This document shows positions 18,001-26,996 of a stretch of 32,348 bases of DNA, piece by piece. A program made the position numbers and the translations under genes. Under the pieces are notes generated by a model. It was not told the origin of the DNA and made no database searches. It saw nothing but the letters and a program-made list of their open reading frames with translations. Position 1 is the stretch's first letter. The number at the start of each line of letters is the position of its first letter. This DNA comes from Lysobacteraceae bacterium (GTDB lineage: Bacteria > Pseudomonadota > Gammaproteobacteria > Xanthomonadales > Xanthomonadaceae): contig SSEV01000137.1 of NCBI GenBank assembly GCA_008015095.1, positions 1-32,348 of the forward strand. Reading direction: 5' to 3'.

Positions 18001-18254
18001 ATGATCTCGAGTACTTCGACGGGATGCAGTGGAATTTGATCGAGCAGGTGCGCGGCAATCTGCAGACCGTGCGCGAGCATCGCATTCCGCCGACCGGTAT
18101 CGCGGGCTTGCGGGTCGTGGGGCACAGCGGTCCCGATCATCAGACCGTACATGTCCGCGTGAACGAAATCGAAGCGCGCCGATGCTCAAGCGCGCCGACA
18201 TACGCGACCGGGTTCAGCGATTCCCTGCAGAAATACCTCGGTTACGCCAAATGA
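15003..18254 (+). CDS. Secreted lipase-like alpha/beta hydrolase with discoidin-like domains at both ends
   Basis: The 1083-residue protein begins with a signal peptide (cleavage after P-T-Y-A, about residue 38). Next is a discoidin/F5-8 type C-like domain closed by Cys40 and Cys175 (motif YSPARVNDGN). A short beta-sandwich of the carboxypeptidase-regulatory or CNA-B type (about 180-265) follows. Then comes an alpha/beta hydrolase with the nucleophile elbow HSMGG (Ser345) preceded by V-Y-V-T-G-W, as in triacylglycerol lipases. Acid and His candidates lie in LPDDALIQTHSS and in LGHRDYYDW. A long beta-rich region (about 540-915) precedes a second discoidin-like domain, Cys918 to Cys1061 (motif YSPWHTIDGD). 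Such domains bind glycans or membranes, so I infer a secreted esterase/lipase that docks on surfaces. It is monocistronic, with a strong AGGAGG. The substrate is unknown. Confidence 0.87.
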   Translation: MSAFPGQYSRFNPVVPPRKFLLSVLVWMSAIVASPTYAQCNTQNLAPTGTATASTTYPGYSPARVNDGNISTALGGATSWANDRFGTAILDINLTAPAPISGIALYTTLGYEVRDYNVLLRVNGLWQTVSQIRGNTAALRNIAFAPQVADAVRIQGISGPAIQPGYIRVNELQICRSAQVTTTLNGRVRLFHPRNNNPGLANVTVDLGGGLVATTNAAGNYQIANVPAGAYTIRATRAGLTCGSAQFQRDRYTVQLNGGTFTAIDILCYNRNPIVYVTGWTDTLARFIPVSGMLRDEGYLDVDGRVQTSIAYTPPLLVNAVGLRAAVEEARYLTGQPQAILFAHSMGGLVSRSYVESFLYRNDVSQVFTFGSPHRGTPAITWLACLPNQPAVCEMSKPNMLLFNVTHGQRPGVRYHAIGGDAPMWETRRVCFRIFGIRICFNVPWPNFNFRNGFGWATGLLIPLPDDALIQTHSSTGMPGLLDRMVTQEVHIRPALGHRDYYDWNGNNWSQQAYQNCAHPVLVAMSRINCGTVSFWPVFGFYMRAQQAAGSGRLPLQTTQSGEFAQRSRTVNTAFAPLQTIEREVLVDGSPTIFTAEWGEGDARLTLIDPSGQVFDPEYAASILDGEPVAGEPISDRFEPEMVLYQATGTSASYQFPAPRPGRWRMIVQGGDTISPKNGRLETNVVFDSGLGMDFQNEFPFFLAGSKAEIRLLPTSTVFSAQAEAEIVRFDGVVDTVQLTRQLDDSYRGVYPVPDAAGIAEVRWFVSGTTATGQPFERAGSDAVQISRRNLTVTGVSVETPVPRPGEPQRYMALEIPVDIESAYSGTAMVAADLVDGEGNVVANAALAHDARIGPNRVTLRFEGDDLFANRRNGPYRLTNLITIDQREAALLSDWLQDQLVTNAYDYRQFGPSQPTACGAENLLLGGSASATSSYYGYSPWHTIDGDRNTALGPSYSWSNARETDTVPALPASLQITPATTIVADQILVYSTADWEIRDYDLEYFDGMQWNLIEQVRGNLQTVREHRIPPTGIAGLRVVGHSGPDHQTVHVRVNEIEARRCSSAPTYATGFSDSLQKYLGYAK

Positions 18255-18304
18255 CAGCGAATGCGCGCGAAGTGAGCTGTCGTGCGCAAGAATTCAAGAA
18301 CGAA

Positions 18305-18326
18305 TGCGCCCGCTTCGGCGGGCGCA
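18305..18326. terminator. Bidirectional hairpin with UUCG tetraloop
   Basis: TGCGCCCGC (18305-18313) and GCGGGCGCA (18318-18326) form a perfect 9-bp stem around a TTCG loop closed by C-G, an exceptionally stable RNA hairpin. It lies in the 94-bp gap between the convergent lipase and CPBP protease genes, so it probably ends both transcripts. No long T-tract follows on either strand. Confidence 0.7.
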
Positions 18327-18348
18327 GTTCCGCCTTCGACCCGCTGTT

Positions 18349-19077
18349 TCACCCGTGATAAGCGCCCCAGATCGCGACGCTGTTCCATGCCCCGTGGATG
18401 AGGATCAGTGGCCAGAGGTTGCGCCCGAACAGCAGATAGGCCACGCCATAGATCGCGGCGAACAGCGAGGCGAACACGAAACCGAAGCCGCCCTGGTACA
18501 GATGCAGGGCGCCGAACAGCACTGCCTGCCCGATCACCGCGACGATGCCGGCCCAGCGGCCCGAACCGAGCATCGCCTCGATTCGGCTGAGCAGAAAGCC
18601 GCGGAACAGCACCTCTTCGATGAAACCGCCGACGCCCCAGCCGATCGCGAGCCAGCCGGCGAGTGCGACCTCGTTGCCGTGCAGGTAGCCGAGGATGCTC
18701 GGTGCGGTGCGCGCATCAAGCGTGGCCGCCAGCGGAGGCACCAGGAACCGGGACGACAACCACACCGCGCCGAGTAGCAATCCGCACTGCAGAACCAATC
18801 CGGGCCAGGATGCGGGCTTGCGCAGACCATAACCCCGCCACGACTCATGCGCGCGCGTGATCAGCCACCAGGCGATGAGAAAACCGAGAATCGGCCGCAG
18901 CAGCATCGGCGCATGCGCCGGCACTCCAAGGGCGGGATATAGCCACCAGCGGGTGATCGCCCAGCCCGCACCGATGGCGAATAGGACGCATAGCACCGCC
19001 AATCCATGCGCACGAACGGAAGCGGATTCGTCGCGCGATCCGGATGAGTCGTGTCGTTTGTGCGCGGTCATGGTCAT
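18349..19077 (-). CDS. CPBP family intramembrane glutamic/metallo-protease (CAAX protease-like)
   Basis: This 242-residue inner-membrane protein has about eight hydrophobic segments and the three signature motifs of the CPBP (Rce1/ABI) family: EEVLFRG (Glu154, Glu155, Arg159), FGALH (His192) and HGAWN (His228, Asn232). Family members cleave peptides within the membrane; bacterial ones are often linked to bacteriocin maturation or self-immunity, but nothing nearby suggests a substrate here. The start ATG at 19077 (MTMTAHK) gives a hydrophilic leader before the first helix; ATG at 19071 is nearly equivalent. It lies 143 bp downstream of the esterase gene on the same strand. The gap holds no clear terminator. 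Confidence 0.9.
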   Translation of the reverse strand: MTMTAHKRHDSSGSRDESASVRAHGLAVLCVLFAIGAGWAITRWWLYPALGVPAHAPMLLRPILGFLIAWWLITRAHESWRGYGLRKPASWPGLVLQCGLLLGAVWLSSRFLVPPLAATLDARTAPSILGYLHGNEVALAGWLAIGWGVGGFIEEVLFRGFLLSRIEAMLGSGRWAGIVAVIGQAVLFGALHLYQGGFGFVFASLFAAIYGVAYLLFGRNLWPLILIHGAWNSVAIWGAYHG

Positions 19078-19220
19078 CGAATCATGCTGGATGCGGCCAC
19101 CCCTCGACGCCAGCGCCGAAGGTCATGCCATGACTGTGCCGAAATTGTCGTGAGTGCGCGTACGCGGCGGATCGTGCGGGCAATGCGCTGCGCAAGCCTG
19201 CTCAGGTCAGCGAGTGGCGA

Positions 19221-21257
19221 TCAATCGCGGTCGGAGGAGGGTTTTTGTCCGGCATCGCCTGTGCCGAGCAGGAATCGCAGCGGAATGTCGATGCGCGCTC
19301 GCCAAGCGGCTTCGTTATGTTCGGCGCCTTCGAAGCGACGCGTGATCCATTGAGCGTCTTCGCGGTAACCGGCCTTGCGCAAGGCCGCGTCCATCTTGCG
19401 TTGGTAAGGGGCGTATTGCGCGTCGAGCGTCTTGTCTCCGTGGTCAAAATAGAGTCGGTGGGTGCCCGGATCCGGCAGATGCGCGGCGAACCAGTCGAGG
19501 GTGCAACCATTGCAGGCGGGCCAATGGGTGGAGACCGCGCCGACGCCGCCGAACACCTGCGGATAGCGCGCTGCGGCGTACAGTGAAATCAGTCCGCCCA
19601 TGCTCGACCCCATGATCGAGGTGTCGTTGCGGCCGGGCAGCGTGCGGTAGGCCTCATCGATGAATGGTTTGAGTTCATCGGTCACGAAGCGCAGGTAGTG
19701 ATCGGAGCGGATATCGGCGGCGCGACCGAGCGGCCGCGTATCGATCCCGCTGTCGACGGCGTCACTTCGCACCGGAGCCCTGGGCATGTACTCGGCGAAG
19801 CGTTGCGGGGTATTCCATATGCCGACCACGATCGCTTCGCGGATCTCGCCGCGTTCGATCAGCCGGGTCATCGCGCCGTCGACGTCCCAGTCGACGCCGG
19901 TGTAGGCCAGTGCGGGATCGAACAGATTTTGTCCATCGTGCATGTACAGCACGGGATAGCGGCGTTGCGGTTCGCGGCCGTAAGACGGCGGTAGCCAGAC
20001 ATCGACATCGCGCGCGGCCACAAAACGCGAAGGCAGAGCCTGCCAGCTCTCGATCGTACCGGTGGCTTCCAGAGCCGGCGCGTGCACGGCGTAGGCCCAG
20101 CGCAGGAAGACAGGCAGCGCTTGCGCCCAGGTGCGCTGATGATGCAGTCCGCGCGGGATCGACAACAACGCGACATCGGCCCGCGTGGCGCGCACCGCGT
20201 GATCCGGATTCGCCGAATGCCCGAGCTGGCGCAGCCCTTTGGCTTGAGCCCGGGCCTTGCCGGTGATCCGTTCTCCTTCGATCAGATCGCGCACGTCGTC
20301 GATGACATCGATCACACCATCGCCATCGCGATCGTCGGTTTCCTCGGCATCGCCCACCGCGAAGAAAAAACGGCTGCCCGGGTGATACTCGCCATCGGCG
20401 ACCATCGCGTGAGCGATCCGCGTGCGCTGCGCTACCGTGGCGTCGGCGTTATCCGCGGCCAGCCACAACGAGGGCGAAAACGCTCCGGTGCGGCCGAACA
20501 CCTCCGCATACTGCCAGCCGAGATTGAATGCATGCGCGCCACCCAACGACCAGCCCAGGATCGCGCGCGCATCCGGCCGCGCCCGCGTACGGTAGCGCGT
20601 GTCGATCGCAGGGACGAGAGTCTTGGCCACCCATTCTGAATAGGCGTGCGCACGCGTGCCGATCGCGCCGAACCGGCTCGGAGCGGGCACGCTCTTGCCG
20701 GCATCGCGGTCGGAAAAACCGTAAGCCCCGATCCGGTCCTTCGGCATCGTGATCGCGACCGCGATCAACGGCCTGATCTCGCCAGCCGTCGTCATCGCGT
20801 CCAGCCACGACCACAACGCGACCGCCTCGGCATCCTGACCATCGTTGAGATACAGCACCGGATAGCCCGGCGGAAAGTCGGGATCATAGTGGGCGGGCAA
20901 GCGCACGCGCACATCCAGGCCGTCGATGTCGATGCCGGGCGCGTCGAAACGCAGCGTCTCGATACGCGATTCGGTAACGAGATCATGGTCGGCCGGAGCA
21001 TGGTCGGCCGGAGGCGGTGTGGTGGCGAAGGCGTTCGACGCCGTCAGCATCATGGCGATCGGGATGGCGATCGGGAGCATCGCCATCCACACCATCGCCG
21101 TCCACACTATCGACCCCCATCGTGTCGCTATCGGGACTTGCGGCGCCAGAGCGCGCGGCGTCGAGATGCATGACGCCGAGGCGCATGACATCGAAGTGAG
21201 GCGCGCCGGAATGCGCAGGCGTATCGGCCGGAAGAAACCGGTGAAGGAGGAGATCAT
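19221..21257 (-). CDS. Exported protein with two tandem esterase-D-like (alpha/beta hydrolase) domains
   Basis: Two copies of the esterase D fold lie in one 678-residue chain. The first (about 90-380) has nucleophile elbow GWSLGG (Ser237) and a D-R-D-G-D-G acidic loop; the second (about 390-665) has GSSMGG (Ser552), the motif PVLYMHDGQNLFD and a His in AEHNEAAW. Both carry P-V-L-Y-x-x-D-G-Q near the start. Related single-domain enzymes hydrolyse ferric-siderophore or acyl esters. I chose ATG 21257 because it overlaps the stop of the upstream gene as ATGA. An ATG at 21278 is also possible. A hydrophobic segment (about residues 50-76, Ile/Ala/Met-rich, ending T-A-S-N-A-F-A) is the probable signal peptide, preceded by an unusually long N-region, so the true start may be further in. 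The substrate is unknown. Confidence 0.82.
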   Translation of the reverse strand: MISSFTGFFRPIRLRIPARLTSMSCASASCISTPRALAPQVPIATRWGSIVWTAMVWMAMLPIAIPIAMMLTASNAFATTPPPADHAPADHDLVTESRIETLRFDAPGIDIDGLDVRVRLPAHYDPDFPPGYPVLYLNDGQDAEAVALWSWLDAMTTAGEIRPLIAVAITMPKDRIGAYGFSDRDAGKSVPAPSRFGAIGTRAHAYSEWVAKTLVPAIDTRYRTRARPDARAILGWSLGGAHAFNLGWQYAEVFGRTGAFSPSLWLAADNADATVAQRTRIAHAMVADGEYHPGSRFFFAVGDAEETDDRDGDGVIDVIDDVRDLIEGERITGKARAQAKGLRQLGHSANPDHAVRATRADVALLSIPRGLHHQRTWAQALPVFLRWAYAVHAPALEATGTIESWQALPSRFVAARDVDVWLPPSYGREPQRRYPVLYMHDGQNLFDPALAYTGVDWDVDGAMTRLIERGEIREAIVVGIWNTPQRFAEYMPRAPVRSDAVDSGIDTRPLGRAADIRSDHYLRFVTDELKPFIDEAYRTLPGRNDTSIMGSSMGGLISLYAAARYPQVFGGVGAVSTHWPACNGCTLDWFAAHLPDPGTHRLYFDHGDKTLDAQYAPYQRKMDAALRKAGYREDAQWITRRFEGAEHNEAAWRARIDIPLRFLLGTGDAGQKPSSDRD

Positions 21258-21964
21258 CCGCTCAGACTCCTGCGGCATAGAAAAAAACCGTTGAGCGTCA
21301 ATCGCCCCGTTTCGGGATCATCGCGCAACAGCTCCGGATGTGCGATTTCGCCACTGTGGAACACCGTGCCCTCGTAGACGAGCATACGGTTGTAGCGCGC
21401 CGGCACCATCAGTGTCTTCTCGAACCATGCGTTGGAACGGGTCATATACCCGCCCGGCAGACCGTAGCGGGCGCGGAAAGCGTCGTCGTCGAGCGCGATC
21501 GAATCAGCGATCAATGCGACGGTGTCCTGCAGCGGACGCTTCGGCAGGTAAAACGCGGTGCCGCCTAGTTCCGGGTTGCGGAACAGATAAAGCACCGTAG
21601 CGATCGCGCACTGGCCGCGCTCCAAATCCATGCGATCGATATGGCACAAGGTCTGTCGTGGCGACAGCGCTTGCGGGGCGGTCGCGGTGATCGCCAGCCT
21701 GCTGTACATCCGTTCGGTGCGACGCACGGCGAACGCCTTACGCAGATGCGCGGTGAAGAAGTCATCCAGCTGCGCCGAGAATGCGTCGGGCATGCGCAGT
21801 TCCGGACCCGGATACGCATTGTGCGCGGTTTGCACGAACTGCGCGCGCTGGGCCTGCGCGTAATCGACCAGCGCCCGCGGGTCGGCCAGCACATCGTCGA
21901 TCGCGTAACAGACGTGCCTACCGGCGATAGGGATGCGCTGAATTTTCGGATTCGGGTTGAACAT
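21254..21964 (-). CDS. DUF6445 family protein, 2-oxoglutarate/Fe(II) dioxygenase-like
   Basis: The 236-residue protein resembles the DUF6445 family often found beside tryptophan-halogenase-like genes and TonB receptors in Caulobacter and Xanthomonadales. It has the metal-ligand pattern of Fe(II)-dependent dioxygenases: His108-x-Asp110 in CHIDRMD and a distal His203 in VFHSGE. The strand L-G-G-T-A-F-Y is typical between them. No signal peptide is present, so it is cytoplasmic. Its stop overlaps the start of the tandem-esterase gene by 4 bp (ATGA), suggesting translational coupling. It lies 55 bp after the GH97 gene. The reaction is unknown; a link to sugar-dependent TonB systems is suggested only by context. 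Confidence 0.75.
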   Translation of the reverse strand: MFNPNPKIQRIPIAGRHVCYAIDDVLADPRALVDYAQAQRAQFVQTAHNAYPGPELRMPDAFSAQLDDFFTAHLRKAFAVRRTERMYSRLAITATAPQALSPRQTLCHIDRMDLERGQCAIATVLYLFRNPELGGTAFYLPKRPLQDTVALIADSIALDDDAFRARYGLPGGYMTRSNAWFEKTLMVPARYNRMLVYEGTVFHSGEIAHPELLRDDPETGRLTLNGFFLCRRSLSG

Positions 21965-21982
21965 CGTCAGGGCGGGCTCGAA

Positions 21983-22001
21983 GCGGCGGTCGCGCCGCCG
22001 C
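21983..22001 (-). terminator. GC-rich hairpin between GH97 and DUF6445 genes
   Basis: GCGGCGG (21983-21989) and CCGCCGC (21995-22001) form a 7-bp stem with a 5-base loop, about 19 bp from each flanking gene. There is no T-tract; it could be an attenuating or mRNA-protecting structure as well as a terminator. Confidence 0.35.
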
Positions 22002-22019
22002 CATCGTTGCAGACGGCGC

Positions 22020-24059
22020 TCAATGCGCCTTGGCCGCGAAGCGCACCGCCTGCCCGCCGCCGGGGGCCAGACGCAGGCGCAGCATGTCCGCGCAGGTCAC
22101 GGTACGGGTTTCGCGGAGGAAGGCGAAACGTCGGTCGCCGAGGTAGTGCGCGTCGGCGCCGTCGCGATAGATCTCGGCGGTGTACTGCCGGCCCGCATCG
22201 AGGAACGACAGCGGCACATCGAGCACGCGGCCGTGTTCGTTGGTCAGACTGCCGAGATACCAATCCTCGCTGTTGCGGTCTTTGCGCGCGACGCTGACGA
22301 AATCGCCGATCTCGCCATTGAGCACTTTCGTCTCGGCCCAGTCCGCGGGCACATCCTTGATGAACCTGAACGCGTCCGGCTGCTCGGCGTAATGTTCGGG
22401 CAGATCCGCGGCCATCTGGATGGGACTGTAGATCACCACATACAGGGCGAGCTGCCGCGCCAAGGTGCTCTGCAGCGGTTGGCCGCGTCCCTGCAGGCTG
22501 AGCACGCCCGGAGTGAAATCCATTGGCCCGGCCAGCAAGCGCGTGAACACCAGCGTAGGTTCGTGCGCGGGCGGATTGGGCGGATGGCCCCACGCGTTGA
22601 ATTCCATGCCGCGCGCGCCTTCGCGCGTGATCCAGTTCGGATAGGTGCGGCGCAGGCCGGTGTCCTTGATCGGCTCGTGCGGGTTGATCGCGATGCGGTG
22701 CTTCGCAGCCGCCTGCACCACGCGCAGATGATGATTGCTCATGAACTGGCCTTCGTGCCATTCGCGCAGCACCGGGCCGTCTGCGATGTCCTGGCGTTCG
22801 ATCTGGCCGGCGTCGCAGACATAGCCGGTCTTCACCGCATCGATGCCGAGTTTCGCGAAACGCGCGAAGGCCTCGTCCATCTGCCGCTCGTAGTGGCTGA
22901 CCGCACAGGCGGTCTCGTGATGGCCGATCAGATGCACGCCCTTCGACTTGGCGTAGGCGGCGAGGCCGTCGAGATCGTAGTCGGCGGTGGGTTTGCGAAA
23001 ATCGAAGTTCCATCCGTTGGCGAACCAGTCGCCGTCCCAGCCGATGTTCCAGCCTTCCACCAACACGCCGCGGAACCCGTGTTTCGCGGCGAAATCGATG
23101 TAGCGCTTCGTGTTCGCGGTGGTCGCGCCGTGTTTCGGTCCGGTGCCCCAGCTTTCCTTCTCCAGGTGCAACGACCACCACACGCCGACGTACTTCGAGG
23201 GTTTGAACCAGCTCACGTCGCCCAACTTGTTGGGTTCGTTGAGATTGAGGATGAGGCTGGATTCGACCAGATCGCCGGCGCGGTCACCGATCTGGATCGT
23301 GCGCCATGGCGTCGCGAACGGCGTGCGGCGCACCACTTTCGCCGGGCTTCCCGGCGTGAGCGAGGCGCGCAACTGGCCGCCGTCGCCTTTCATCAGGTTC
23401 ATGCCGGCGTAGTCGATCAGCGCCGCCTCGTGCAGCGACAGATGCGTGCCGTCGTCGGTGCGCAGCGTGATCGGCGTTTGCGCGGTACCCACTTCCGCCA
23501 GCGGCGTGCGGTGATAGAGGTATTCCTCGCGGTTCCATTCGTAGGCCGGAATCCACCATGCCGTAGCCGGCCGGGCGATCGCGAATTCGGTCAATTCCTC
23601 CTGGATCTGCACCTCGCCCAGCGCCGGCTGCTCCGGAAACGCGTAGCGGAAGCCAAGGCCGTCGTCGAAGATCCGGACCACCACGTCGAAACGGCGGCGG
23701 TCGCGGTCGCGTTCGACGAAGCTCGCGCGCAACTCGTTGTAGCGTTCGCGCACCCATCGTCGCTCGCCCCAGGGCTGTTCCCAGGCGCCGTCGTGGCTGC
23801 GCGAGACCTGCGCGTCCAATGCGAGGCCGCGCAGTAATTGGCGGCCGTTGCGCAGGATGAAGCCGAGTCGCGAATCGTTGATCAGCGGCTTGCCGTCGCG
23901 CGCGACGCGATAGGCAAGGCGGCCGTCGCCGTCGACATCGAACTCCAGTTTCAAACGCCCGTTCGGCGATGACACTTCGGCGACGGCGGCGGCCCGCGCG
24001 GACAGAGGCGTCGATGACGCGAATACGGCCAGAGCAAGACACAGCAACGAGCGGATCAT
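22020..24059 (-). CDS. Glycoside hydrolase family 97, SusB-like alpha-glucosidase
   Basis: This exo-acting enzyme removes glucose from maltooligosaccharides, probably in the periplasm. The 679-residue protein starts at ATG 24059 after GAGGAA and carries a signal peptide (cleavage around S-A-R-A, residue 23). An N-terminal beta-sandwich domain is followed by a TIM barrel with the family motifs GWNIGWDGDW, KTGYVCDAG and REGARGMEF. Three glutamates line up with those of the inverting GH97 enzyme SusB: Glu382 (GHHETA), Glu462 (NPHEP) and Glu486 (GMEF), with the last two spaced 24 residues as in SusB. It is therefore the inverting type, not the retaining alpha-galactosidase type. It lies 48 bp downstream of the pullulanase gene, in the same starch-degrading operon. 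Confidence 0.95.
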   Translation of the reverse strand: MIRSLLCLALAVFASSTPLSARAAAVAEVSSPNGRLKLEFDVDGDGRLAYRVARDGKPLINDSRLGFILRNGRQLLRGLALDAQVSRSHDGAWEQPWGERRWVRERYNELRASFVERDRDRRRFDVVVRIFDDGLGFRYAFPEQPALGEVQIQEELTEFAIARPATAWWIPAYEWNREEYLYHRTPLAEVGTAQTPITLRTDDGTHLSLHEAALIDYAGMNLMKGDGGQLRASLTPGSPAKVVRRTPFATPWRTIQIGDRAGDLVESSLILNLNEPNKLGDVSWFKPSKYVGVWWSLHLEKESWGTGPKHGATTANTKRYIDFAAKHGFRGVLVEGWNIGWDGDWFANGWNFDFRKPTADYDLDGLAAYAKSKGVHLIGHHETACAVSHYERQMDEAFARFAKLGIDAVKTGYVCDAGQIERQDIADGPVLREWHEGQFMSNHHLRVVQAAAKHRIAINPHEPIKDTGLRRTYPNWITREGARGMEFNAWGHPPNPPAHEPTLVFTRLLAGPMDFTPGVLSLQGRGQPLQSTLARQLALYVVIYSPIQMAADLPEHYAEQPDAFRFIKDVPADWAETKVLNGEIGDFVSVARKDRNSEDWYLGSLTNEHGRVLDVPLSFLDAGRQYTAEIYRDGADAHYLGDRRFAFLRETRTVTCADMLRLRLAPGGGQAVRFAAKAH

Positions 24060-24107
24060 GGGATGTTCCTCGACAAAATGCGGGCTTGGCTTCATTCGAT
24101 GCATGGC

Positions 24108-26996
24108 TTATTCGACCACGAAGACCACTGCGGTCCGCCCCGGAACGGTGAGCCGGCCATCGCGTGACGCGAAGCGCGCTTCGCGTGCGCGCTGATCGGC
24201 CGCTTGCGGCGCGCGATGCACCGGATGCAGAAGATAAGGCTTGCCAGCCTCTTCCGGCATCACCAGTGTCTGCGCTTCGGGCGCGACGTTGATGGCGTGG
24301 AGCACGTCGCGGAAGCCGGCGCCGGGGTATCCGCGGCCGTCGATGTGCGCCGCGATTACCCGCGGGTTCTGCTTCGGGCCGACATTGCGGAATGACAATC
24401 GCGCATGCACCTCGCGCGCTTCGCGCATGCGAAACAGGGTCGAGCTGCGGCGGATGCGCAGCAGATCGCCGAACGCCGCGCGCATCCAGGCGATCTGTTC
24501 CGGCCGCGGTTTGATCGCGTCGTTCGACAGCACCGGTTCGAGCAACGCCCAGTCGCGGCCGTTGTCGCTCGCAGGCGGTAGGCCGCCGCCGAAACCGTTG
24601 TCTTGGCCGCTCCAGTCGATGCGGTTGAACCAATCGCCGGAATCGAAACTGTTGCGGTCCAGCGATTTCGAACGCAGCAGCTCGATTCCCGCGTGGTAAT
24701 AGGCGATGCCTTGACTGAAGGCGACGAAGGCGACACCGAGCGACTGCGCGCGCGCGCGCTCATCCGCGGAGGTGTCCGCGGGCAGCTTCAAGGCGAGGAT
24801 GTCGAACAGGGTCGGGTTATCGTGATTCTCGACGTAATTCACTACCTCGCCGGGCTCGGCGACGTAACCGGCCGGCTGCCCGGCGTAGTCGATCTCGGAA
24901 AATCGTTTGCGCGCGCCGTCGGCTGCGATCATCTGCGCATCGCGCAGGGTTCCGGCCAGACCGACGCGGGCCAGATCCGCAGCGCGGCGCAAGGCGTCGT
25001 CATGATCGGGCGTGGCGTCGCGCGCATTCGGCGCGCGATCCAGGCCGCTGAGCAGGCCCCGATTCGCGAACAGGGCCGCGCCGCTGTCGCAACAACCGCC
25101 GCCGCGCAGCGCATCGCGCGCGCGATCGCTGAAAGTGGCGATGCCGCTGCCTTGCAGCGCCCCTTGCGACGCCTGCACGAAGCGCGCGCCGTCGGCCACT
25201 TCGCCGAAATTCCAACCCTCGCCGATCAGTTCGACGCGACGCCCTGCGGCCGCGTCCACCGCCTGCTGCAAACGTTCCATCGCCGCGCGCGGCTGGTGGC
25301 CCATGAGGTCGAAACGGAACGAGTCGATCCGGTAGTGCTTAGTCCACAACGCTGCAGAATCGATCATCAGCTTGGCCATCATCCGGTGTTCGGTCGCGGT
25401 GTTGGCGCAGCAGGTCGAACGTTCGACCTCGCCATTCGCGTTCAACCGGTGGTAGTAGCCGGGCACGATCCGGTCCAGCACCGACTTCGGCGCCTGGCCC
25501 GAAGTGCTGGTGTGGTTGTAGACCACATCCATGCCTACGCGCAGGCCGGCCGCATGCAGCGCCATGATCATCGCCCGGAATTCGCGGATACGCGCCGTGG
25601 CGTCGTCGGCATCGGTGGCGTAGCTACCTTCCGGTGCGTTGAAGTGGTAAGGGTCGTAGCCCCAGTTGAAACAGTCGCGCGCCGCCACCGGCGCTATCGC
25701 CGCTTGTTGCGCGTCGCTGTGCGCCGCGGCCCGCGGGATCTCGGGGATCACGCAATCGCGTTCGGGCACGGTGGCGAAATCGAATACCGGCAACAGATGC
25801 ACATCGCTGACACCGGCCTCGCGCAACGCGTGCAGATGACGCATGCCGGCGGAGTCGGGTTCGGTGAAGGCGAGATACTTGCCGCGCCATCGCGGCCGCA
25901 CGCTGGCGTCGTTCGCGGAGAAATCGCGCACGTGCAGTTCGTAGATCGTCATATCGACCGCCGCAGCCAGGGCCGCCGGGCGTGCGGCGTGCGCCCAGCC
26001 CTCCGGCATGGTCGTCGGATGTGCGAGATCGAGCGCCACGCTGCGTCGCGAATCCGCAAGCAGTCCGGCCGAATACGGGTCGGTGACTCGATTGCGTACG
26101 ACCCCCACGCCCGGCGCATAAACATCGACCAGATAGGCATAGACCTGCCCGTGTCGACTGCCCGGCAGATCCAGCGTCCATACGCCGGTCGCATCGTCGC
26201 GCCGTGCGGCATGCGCCGTAACCCGCCCGGCGTGGTCGTTCGGGAACAGGCACACGGCCACGGCGCGGGCGGTGGGCGCCCACAACGCGAAACGGGTCGC
26301 GAAGTCTTCTGAACGCTCGGGTCGACCGTAACGGAACGCGCCCAGCATCGCGTCTTCCGCGCCCGCGTAAACATCGTCCAGCGCGGCGGCCGATTGCAGA
26401 TGGGTGGCCTCGATCACCCGGCCGTGCGCGTCTTCGCGCACCAGCAGGGTCTGCGCGCGCAGCAGATCGGGCAGGCGCGCCTGCGCATAGGCCGGCAAGG
26501 CCAGGCGCGGGCCTGCGCCGATGAAGCGGAAACGCGCCGCGAGCGCGGTGGGCAGCTCGGCCTTCACTTGCGACAGTTCGATGACGCCCTCGGCGCCCTC
26601 GACCGTTTTGCCCGCCTGAGCGCGCAACAGGGCCTTCGATGAGTGATACAGCCGGAAGCGGCCCGATGCCGGATCGGCCGTGTGGCCGGTCGCCCTCGGC
26701 GCGGTGGGCCACTGGATCAGCGTGCGATCCAGCCAATATGCGCGGGCCACGGCCGAGGTGTCGGCGGCGGCCTGCAGCACGTGGGCCTCGGCGGGCGCGG
26801 TGCAGGCGGCGACAAGAGCGGTAGGGGACGAAGATGGCTCGGATTGTGAAAGCGCGGACAGGGAAAGCGCGGATTGCGGTGTCGCGCCGTTCGCTGAGGG
26901 CATCGCGCCAACGCCCGCGAAAACCGCGATGAATACGTATGCAAACTGCCGCCACGAATGCGTGTCGTTTCGATCCGCCACCTGGGTAATCGTCAT
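24108..26996 (-). CDS. pulA: Pullulanase-type alpha-1,6-glucosidase (GH13_13)
   Basis: This is a debranching enzyme that hydrolyses alpha-1,6 bonds in pullulan, amylopectin and limit dextrins. The start ATG at 26996 follows GAGG and gives a signal peptide (cleavage about A-N-G-A, residue 38) and a 962-residue protein. The order of parts is: an N-terminal beta domain with [10 protein letters not shown], a CBM48-like domain (F-A-L-W-A-P-T-A), the pullulanase signature [10 protein letters not shown], then the barrel regions [15 protein letters not shown] (nucleophile Asp563), IGEGWNFGE (acid/base Glu593) and VENHDN (Asp726). The DUF3372-like C-terminal region contains [12 protein letters not shown]. 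It diverges from the halogenase gene, with only 61 bp between starts. Export suggests it acts on polysaccharide in the periplasm or outside. Confidence 0.95.
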   Translation of the reverse strand: MTITQVADRNDTHSWRQFAYVFIAVFAGVGAMPSANGATPQSALSLSALSQSEPSSSPTALVAACTAPAEAHVLQAAADTSAVARAYWLDRTLIQWPTAPRATGHTADPASGRFRLYHSSKALLRAQAGKTVEGAEGVIELSQVKAELPTALAARFRFIGAGPRLALPAYAQARLPDLLRAQTLLVREDAHGRVIEATHLQSAAALDDVYAGAEDAMLGAFRYGRPERSEDFATRFALWAPTARAVAVCLFPNDHAGRVTAHAARRDDATGVWTLDLPGSRHGQVYAYLVDVYAPGVGVVRNRVTDPYSAGLLADSRRSVALDLAHPTTMPEGWAHAARPAALAAAVDMTIYELHVRDFSANDASVRPRWRGKYLAFTEPDSAGMRHLHALREAGVSDVHLLPVFDFATVPERDCVIPEIPRAAAHSDAQQAAIAPVAARDCFNWGYDPYHFNAPEGSYATDADDATARIREFRAMIMALHAAGLRVGMDVVYNHTSTSGQAPKSVLDRIVPGYYHRLNANGEVERSTCCANTATEHRMMAKLMIDSAALWTKHYRIDSFRFDLMGHQPRAAMERLQQAVDAAAGRRVELIGEGWNFGEVADGARFVQASQGALQGSGIATFSDRARDALRGGGCCDSGAALFANRGLLSGLDRAPNARDATPDHDDALRRAADLARVGLAGTLRDAQMIAADGARKRFSEIDYAGQPAGYVAEPGEVVNYVENHDNPTLFDILALKLPADTSADERARAQSLGVAFVAFSQGIAYYHAGIELLRSKSLDRNSFDSGDWFNRIDWSGQDNGFGGGLPPASDNGRDWALLEPVLSNDAIKPRPEQIAWMRAAFGDLLRIRRSSTLFRMREAREVHARLSFRNVGPKQNPRVIAAHIDGRGYPGAGFRDVLHAINVAPEAQTLVMPEEAGKPYLLHPVHRAPQAADQRAREARFASRDGRLTVPGRTAVVFVVE

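Noticed and set aside
21957-23837. Plus-strand open frame of 626 codons opposite GH97
   Set aside because: Composition is that of a complementary frame; the GH97 frame carries all family motifs and catalytic glutamates.
24603-26312. Plus-strand open frame of 569 codons opposite the pullulanase
   Set aside because: Antisense shadow with no recognisable domain; the pullulanase motifs are all on the minus strand.
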